DNA of 64,000 nt, from NCBI GenBank assembly GCA_963810615.1, contig CAWEOA010000002.1, forward strand, positions 124,001 to 188,000, read 5' to 3'. Below, piece by piece: positions 60,134 to 64,000 of the stretch (position 1 is its first letter; each line of letters opens with the position of its first letter). The notes under the pieces are model-generated. The model did not search any database. It was not told the DNA's origin and saw nothing but the letters and a program-made list of their open reading frames with translations. This stretch comes from JARRQJ01 sp963810615. Lineage in GTDB: Bacteria; Pseudomonadota; Gammaproteobacteria; DRLM01. Made by a program: the position numbers and the translations under genes.

Positions 60134-60955
60134 CTATCTTGAAAATGGAACTATCGATTGGCCGGGAGCGAGTAAAATACTGCAACTTGAAAGGTCTGCA
60201 CGACTCAGCGGCTTCATCCAAGATGGCCATGTAGCCAGTATCTCGTTCACATCCGGGCGGAGGGTGATTTCTTCATCTGCAACCTCGCCTCGAAATCTAA
60301 AATCGGAATTTTCTGGGTCGGCCAAGGCAAGAGAAGACTCGACAATTATGGCCGGCATTTTCAGCGTGGACGATGTGCGCTTAACCCGTTGCGCGATATT
60401 AACTATGAATCCATGCTGAGTGATGTTGAGTGTACCCAACTTTCCCGTGATCATACCTCGCACCCATAAAGATGGAATATTTGCGCACGATGCAGAGGCA
60501 TTGCTGAGATAAGTACCGGCTATGTATTTATAACCTCTTTGATTGATAGCTGCTTCATAAGTCGATAATCTACCTTCCAGCTCAGCCTTGGCTTCCTTGA
60601 CGTTATTTTTATTTATCGATCTTTCTGGGGTTTTAATTACGGCTCCCTGCTCGGTAAATTTCAACATATCTATACGGACCTTCACCGTAAAATACGAGCT
60701 CGCCAAATCCGCCGCCGATACGCGCAAAGCACGCTCCAGGAGCGGACCGGAAGCTGTGGCACGCATGTCCGCAACCTTATTGTCATTTATCTGCGTTGCT
60801 ATTGGCGCGGAAGCACAACCTATCAGCAGCGAAGACAAAAGCACGGCGGATGGTTTAAGCAGCCACCCAGCGACGACAGAGCCAAATGGGAGAGGTTCGA
60901 TTAAATCTCTGATGGATGTAACAATCAGAGCAATCCATAATCTGAATTGAATCAT
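60134..60955 (-). CDS. Hypothetical lipoprotein
   Basis: 273 residues. A long N-terminal region precedes a lipobox LIGC (Cys about residue 47), so the real start may be a GTG a little downstream of ATG 60955. The mature part is beta-rich with a coiled segment (INKNNVKEAKAELEGRL), no recognised domain. It converges with the AGE-like gene. Frame intact; slightly AT-rich. Confidence 0.6.
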   Translation of the reverse strand: MIQFRLWIALIVTSIRDLIEPLPFGSVVAGWLLKPSAVLLSSLLIGCASAPIATQINDNKVADMRATASGPLLERALRVSAADLASSYFTVKVRIDMLKFTEQGAVIKTPERSINKNNVKEAKAELEGRLSTYEAAINQRGYKYIAGTYLSNASASCANIPSLWVRGMITGKLGTLNITQHGFIVNIAQRVKRTSSTLKMPAIIVESSLALADPENSDFRFRGEVADEEITLRPDVNEILATWPSWMKPLSRADLSSCSILLAPGQSIVPFSR

Positions 60956-61011
60956 GAGTATTCAGCAGACATCCTCAATTGAATCTGCCCTTGTGGTTTA
61001 AGGCTATGATC

Positions 61012-61671
61012 TTACCCAGATAAATAGATCTTCTGGATTTCCATGACGGCGCCACCGACGCCGTCAATGAGCATCTGTACGCCGATCACGGCCAGAATCA
61101 GGCCCATCAGTCGCGTAACGACCTTGATGCCGTTGTCTCCTATATATTTTACGAAGCGCTCGCCCGAGACGAAGAACACATAGCTGATGACGCACAGCAC
61201 GAAAAACGCCCCGACTGTCACTATAAATTCCGATGCGCCCCCGGTTGATGCGAAGTTCATAGCAGTGGCGATGGTTCCGGGTCCTGCGAGTATCGGCATG
61301 GCCAACGGCGTGATGGCGACCTCCAGCTCGGCCTCCAGGCTCTTCTGCTTGTCCTCCTCGCTCGGATGTTGTACCGACGAGTGCTCCCCGCCCTGCAGCA
61401 TGTGATAACCGACCAAGGCAACCAGAATTCCACCCATGATACGAAAAGCCGGCAGGGTAATACCGAAGAGGCCGAAGATCAGCTTGCCTGCGGCTGAGAA
61501 AACCAGAACGATCACGAAGCTCACAATCAGCGCCTTGGCGGCAACCTTGCGCCTGGTCTCGGCATCGTCTTTAGCGGTAAACCCCAGAAACACAGGCGTG
61601 TTCGCAACCGGATTCATGATGGCGAAGAATCCCATGAATACCGAGAGGGCGTGGCCAATGAAGGCGTTCAT
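61012..61671 (-). CDS. marC: MarC family membrane protein
   Basis: 219 residues with six hydrophobic segments; FFAIMNPVANTPVFLGFT and ITPLAMPILAGPGTIATAMN are MarC/UPF0056 signatures. Inner-membrane protein of unresolved function, once linked to multiple antibiotic resistance. It starts 2 bases after the small zinc-ribbon gene, so it is cotranscribed with it and possibly with glnS. Confidence 0.92.
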   Translation of the reverse strand: MNAFIGHALSVFMGFFAIMNPVANTPVFLGFTAKDDAETRRKVAAKALIVSFVIVLVFSAAGKLIFGLFGITLPAFRIMGGILVALVGYHMLQGGEHSSVQHPSEEDKQKSLEAELEVAITPLAMPILAGPGTIATAMNFASTGGASEFIVTVGAFFVLCVISYVFFVSGERFVKYIGDNGIKVVTRLMGLILAVIGVQMLIDGVGGAVMEIQKIYLSG

Positions 61672-61673
61672 GC

Positions 61674-61859
61674 TTAACTTGCCCTAACCCGCGTCTTGTT
61701 GCATCGCTTGCACTTCTCGTAAGTCACCAGTTTGCCTTGTTTAACGTCAAACTGCTTTTCCTGTACGATTTCCCATTTGTGAAAATTACTTTTGCACAAA
61801 GTCTTACCCTTGTGCTTTTCCTGCAATGAAGGTTTTTTGAAACGAATTACGTCGCCCAT
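61674..61859 (-). CDS. Small zinc-ribbon-like protein
   Basis: 61 residues from ATG 61859 (MGDVIRFKKP), very basic. One Cys (TLCKSNFHKWEIV) plus CKRCNK near the C-terminus suggest a zinc-ribbon. Function unknown; it may bind nucleic acid. Lies between glnS (59 bases upstream) and marC. Confidence 0.7.
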   Translation of the reverse strand: MGDVIRFKKPSLQEKHKGKTLCKSNFHKWEIVQEKQFDVKQGKLVTYEKCKRCNKTRVRAS

Positions 61860-61918
61860 TACTCGCTCCGCATCAGGCCCAGGCATCGGCTTAATGTAAA
61901 TAAACAGGGGCGTTTATT

Positions 61919-63610
61919 TCACCCTTTTTGCTCAATCTTTTCCCAGGTATCACGCAAAGTCACGGTGCGATTAAACACCGGCCGGCCATGGACATGATCG
62001 GCATCGGCGCAGAAGTAACCCAGGCGCTCAAACTGCAAGACGTCACCCGGCTGGGCCTCAGCCAGAACCGGCTCAAGTACGCACTGGGTCAGGGTACGGA
62101 GCGAATCCGGGTTGAGATAATCAGTAAATTCCTTGCCTTCTTTGTTCGCTGCCGCATCGGGCGATGGATGGGAAAATAGCCGGTCATACATCCGTACTTC
62201 AGCCTTAATTCCGTGACGGGCGGAAACCCAATGGATAACACCGCGCGGTTTACCTACCCCTGCCGGATCGCAGCCAATCGAGTTCGGAATATGGCTACAG
62301 TGCAGTTCAATAATTGCACCACTTGAATCCTTTATCACATCATCGCACTGAATGATGTAGGCATTACGCAGACGAACCAAGCCGCCCTTGATCAGGCGTT
62401 TAAACTTCTTGTTGGCCTCTTCACGAAAATCCTCCTGCTCTATATAGATCTCATTGCAGAATGGTGTTTTGCGCGACCCCATGGTCTCGTTCTGAGGGTG
62501 ATTAGGCGAATCCACCTCTTCAGTCTTATCATTCGGATAATTGGTGATCACCACTTTGAGCGGCTCCAGAACACCCATGCGACGCGGCGCGGTTACGTTG
62601 AGAACTTCACGAATCGTATTTTCCAGCAGCTCCATCTCGACCGTGCCTTCACTCTTGGTCACGCCAATGCGATGACAAAACTCACGCATTGCCGCGGCCG
62701 GATAACCGCGACGCCGTATGCCGGCAATGGTCGGCATGCGCGGATCGTTCCACCCTTCGACAAAACCCTCGGAAACCAATTGCGTCAGCTTGCGCTTGCT
62801 CAAAACTGTGTATTCCAGGTTCAAGCGCGAGAATTCATATTGCCGCGGATGGCAATCAATGCTGATATTGTCCAAGACCCAGTCATACAGCGGGCGATGA
62901 TCTTCAAACTCCAGCGTACAAAGAGAATATGTAATGCCTTCCAAGGCATCGCTTATTGGGTGGGTGAAGTCATACATAGGATAAATGCACCAAGCCTCAC
63001 CAGTTTGGTGATGAATCACGCCGTGACGAACTCGGTACAGGGTTGGATCACGCATATTTATATTGGGCGAGGCCATATCGATCTTGGCGCGTAATACCTT
63101 GGCGCCATCCTCAAACTCGCCATTTTTCATGCGCGTAAGCTGATCGAGATTTTCTGCCACGGAACGGTTGCGGAACGGACTCTCACGGCCCGGCTCTTTC
63201 AAGGTACCACGATATTCGCGCGTCTCTTCAGCGCTCAACTCACAAACATAGGCCTTGCCTTTTTTAATCAGTTCAACGGCAAACTCATAGAGCTTGTCGA
63301 AATAGTTGGACGCGTAATAAGGTTTGTCGTGCCATTGATAGCCCAACCACTTCACATCGTCCTGGATAGACTCGACAAACTCGATATCTTCCTTGTGGGG
63401 GTTGGTGTCGTCAAAGCGCAAGTTGCAGGTGCCGTTGTAATCTTCGGCAATACCAAAGTTCAGCACGATTGATTTGACATGACCGATATGCAAATAGCCG
63501 TTTGGCTCGGGTGGAAAACGGGTTGCGACTTTGGTGCTACTGCCTGACTTTAGCTCCTCATCAATAATTTGACGAATGAAATTTGTCGGCGTGTTAGTTT
63601 CTTCACTCAT
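61919..63610 (-). CDS. glnS: Glutaminyl-tRNA synthetase
   Basis: Charges tRNA-Gln directly. 563 residues, close to E. coli GlnRS. HIGH motif PPEPNGYLHIGHVKSI at about 34-49, FDDTNP, KMSKS variant VLSKRKL, and GGLVRLRNAYIIQCDD in the anticodon-binding region. ATG at 63610. Immediately upstream lies the 3' stub of a glutamyl-tRNA synthetase, 13 bases away. Confidence 0.97.
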   Translation of the reverse strand: MSEETNTPTNFIRQIIDEELKSGSSTKVATRFPPEPNGYLHIGHVKSIVLNFGIAEDYNGTCNLRFDDTNPHKEDIEFVESIQDDVKWLGYQWHDKPYYASNYFDKLYEFAVELIKKGKAYVCELSAEETREYRGTLKEPGRESPFRNRSVAENLDQLTRMKNGEFEDGAKVLRAKIDMASPNINMRDPTLYRVRHGVIHHQTGEAWCIYPMYDFTHPISDALEGITYSLCTLEFEDHRPLYDWVLDNISIDCHPRQYEFSRLNLEYTVLSKRKLTQLVSEGFVEGWNDPRMPTIAGIRRRGYPAAAMREFCHRIGVTKSEGTVEMELLENTIREVLNVTAPRRMGVLEPLKVVITNYPNDKTEEVDSPNHPQNETMGSRKTPFCNEIYIEQEDFREEANKKFKRLIKGGLVRLRNAYIIQCDDVIKDSSGAIIELHCSHIPNSIGCDPAGVGKPRGVIHWVSARHGIKAEVRMYDRLFSHPSPDAAANKEGKEFTDYLNPDSLRTLTQCVLEPVLAEAQPGDVLQFERLGYFCADADHVHGRPVFNRTVTLRDTWEKIEQKG

Positions 63611-63623
63611 TGTTTCTTAATCC

Positions 63624-63889
63624 CTATGCCCTAGCCTTGATAAATACGAGCGCCTCATCAAGCCGGCGCAAGCAAACCTCATTGCCAATCAGATTTATAA
63701 AAAATCCTAATCTGGTGATGGCACATCACCTATTACCGCTAAACAGGCCAGTATACCTACTTTTCCAAAGCCCACTTCCAGCTTATTCAGCACTGCTTTT
63801 AGCACGGCGTGGATGGTCTCACGTTTCCAATCGCTTATAGATTCCAGCGCTGCTTTTAGTTCGGTCAGCAATATGGAAAGAATAAACAC
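63624..63889 (-). pseudogene. C-terminal stub of a glutamyl-tRNA synthetase (gltX-like)
   Basis: About 88 residues in two frames match the C-terminal anticodon-binding end of GluRS: LKAALESISDWKRETIHAVL, LEVGFGKVG, then GDVPSPD, after which a missing base shifts the frame to GFFINLIGNEVCLRRLDEAL and VFIKARA-stop. Normal GluRS ends with VSP...LELLGRERTLARL-type sequence, which this resembles. The rest of the gene is absent; upstream sequence is unrelated. Non-functional. Confidence 0.75.
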
Positions 63890-63927
63890 CTTTGCCCCCC
63901 TACGTCCACGGGTAGTTCGTACATGAC

Positions 63928-64000
63928 TTAAGAACTCAGAACCCTCTTAGAGGGACGCCCTCGCCGCGCCTGTCCGACTTTGGTCTTAAGCTTGGCTTTT
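63928..64000 (-). CDS. C-terminal tail of a gene beyond the right edge, possibly a transposase
   Basis: 24 codons ending KAKLKTKVGQARRGRPSKRV, then LSS and TAA at 63928. The basic GRPSK tail resembles AT-hook-like ends of some transposases, including the REP-associated type. Too short to be sure. If right, an insertion may have removed the front of the GluRS gene. Confidence 0.3.
   Translation of the reverse strand, partial: KAKLKTKVGQARRGRPSKRVLSS

Noticed and set aside
60111..60419. 102-codon plus-strand ORF
   Set aside because: Antisense to the hypothetical lipoprotein gene, which has a lipobox and a better frame.

Overview
The window looks like chromosomal DNA of a gammaproteobacterium. 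Evidence: the lptF/lptG <- -> pepA-holC-valS block, the pcnB-folK-panB-panC operon, a glrK-qseG-glrR (QseE/G/F) cassette, prkA(yeaG)-yeaH-spoVR(ycgB), msrPQ, a YheS-type ABC-F protein, GlnRS, and many Gram-negative outer-membrane proteins and lipoproteins. The species cannot be named from the sequence. There is no CRISPR array, rRNA or intact prophage. Only a doubtful transposase tail touches the right edge.

Layout. 1-4.05 kb: minus-strand vitamin/nucleotide operon (pcnB, folK, deoxynucleoside kinase, panB, panC cut by the left edge), then a tRNA-Glu with a CTC anticodon. 4.4-16.1 kb: three secreted RCC1-type beta-propeller proteins with 14, 7 and 4 repeats, plus an MFS transporter, a cupin/JmjC-like protein and an Aas-like acyltransferase/acyl-ACP synthetase. 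16.1-23.8 kb: lptG/lptF diverging from pepA-holC-valS. 24-29.1 kb: a DUF2914 protein, a long regulatory spacer with two TGTC-N10-GACA operators, and the GlrK/QseG/GlrR signalling operon. 29.2-38.7 kb: prfC, then PrkA-YeaH-SpoVR behind a clear sigma-54 promoter, followed by an unusual PilB/GspE-like protein with four tandem MshEN motifs and altered ATPase motifs. 38.8-48.7 kb: msrPQ, dienelactone hydrolase, rhlE, yheS, a phosphodiesterase and a methyltransferase.

48.7-58.6 kb is a decaying accessory region. It holds an outer-membrane-protein stub, a frameshifted outer-membrane protein, a PHB-depolymerase-type esterase with several lesions, an N-terminally truncated phosphoesterase and a frameshifted collagen-like lipoprotein. 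Intact genes lie between them (EamA transporter, AraC regulator, Tag-like glycosylase, FadL porin). 58.7-64 kb: an AGE-fold lipoprotein, a hypothetical lipoprotein, marC, a small zinc-ribbon protein and glnS. Directly upstream of glnS lies the broken C-terminal stub of a glutamyl-tRNA synthetase.

For novelty, the best leads are: the four-MshEN degenerate ATPase beside PrkA-YeaH-SpoVR; the GlrR-type operators in front of the GlrR operon itself; the sigma-54 promoter of prkA; the GluRS stub fused to the glnS locus; and a tiny coupled ORF pair followed by a strong terminator upstream of an EamA transporter. No complete undescribed multi-gene system could be demonstrated from sequence alone.
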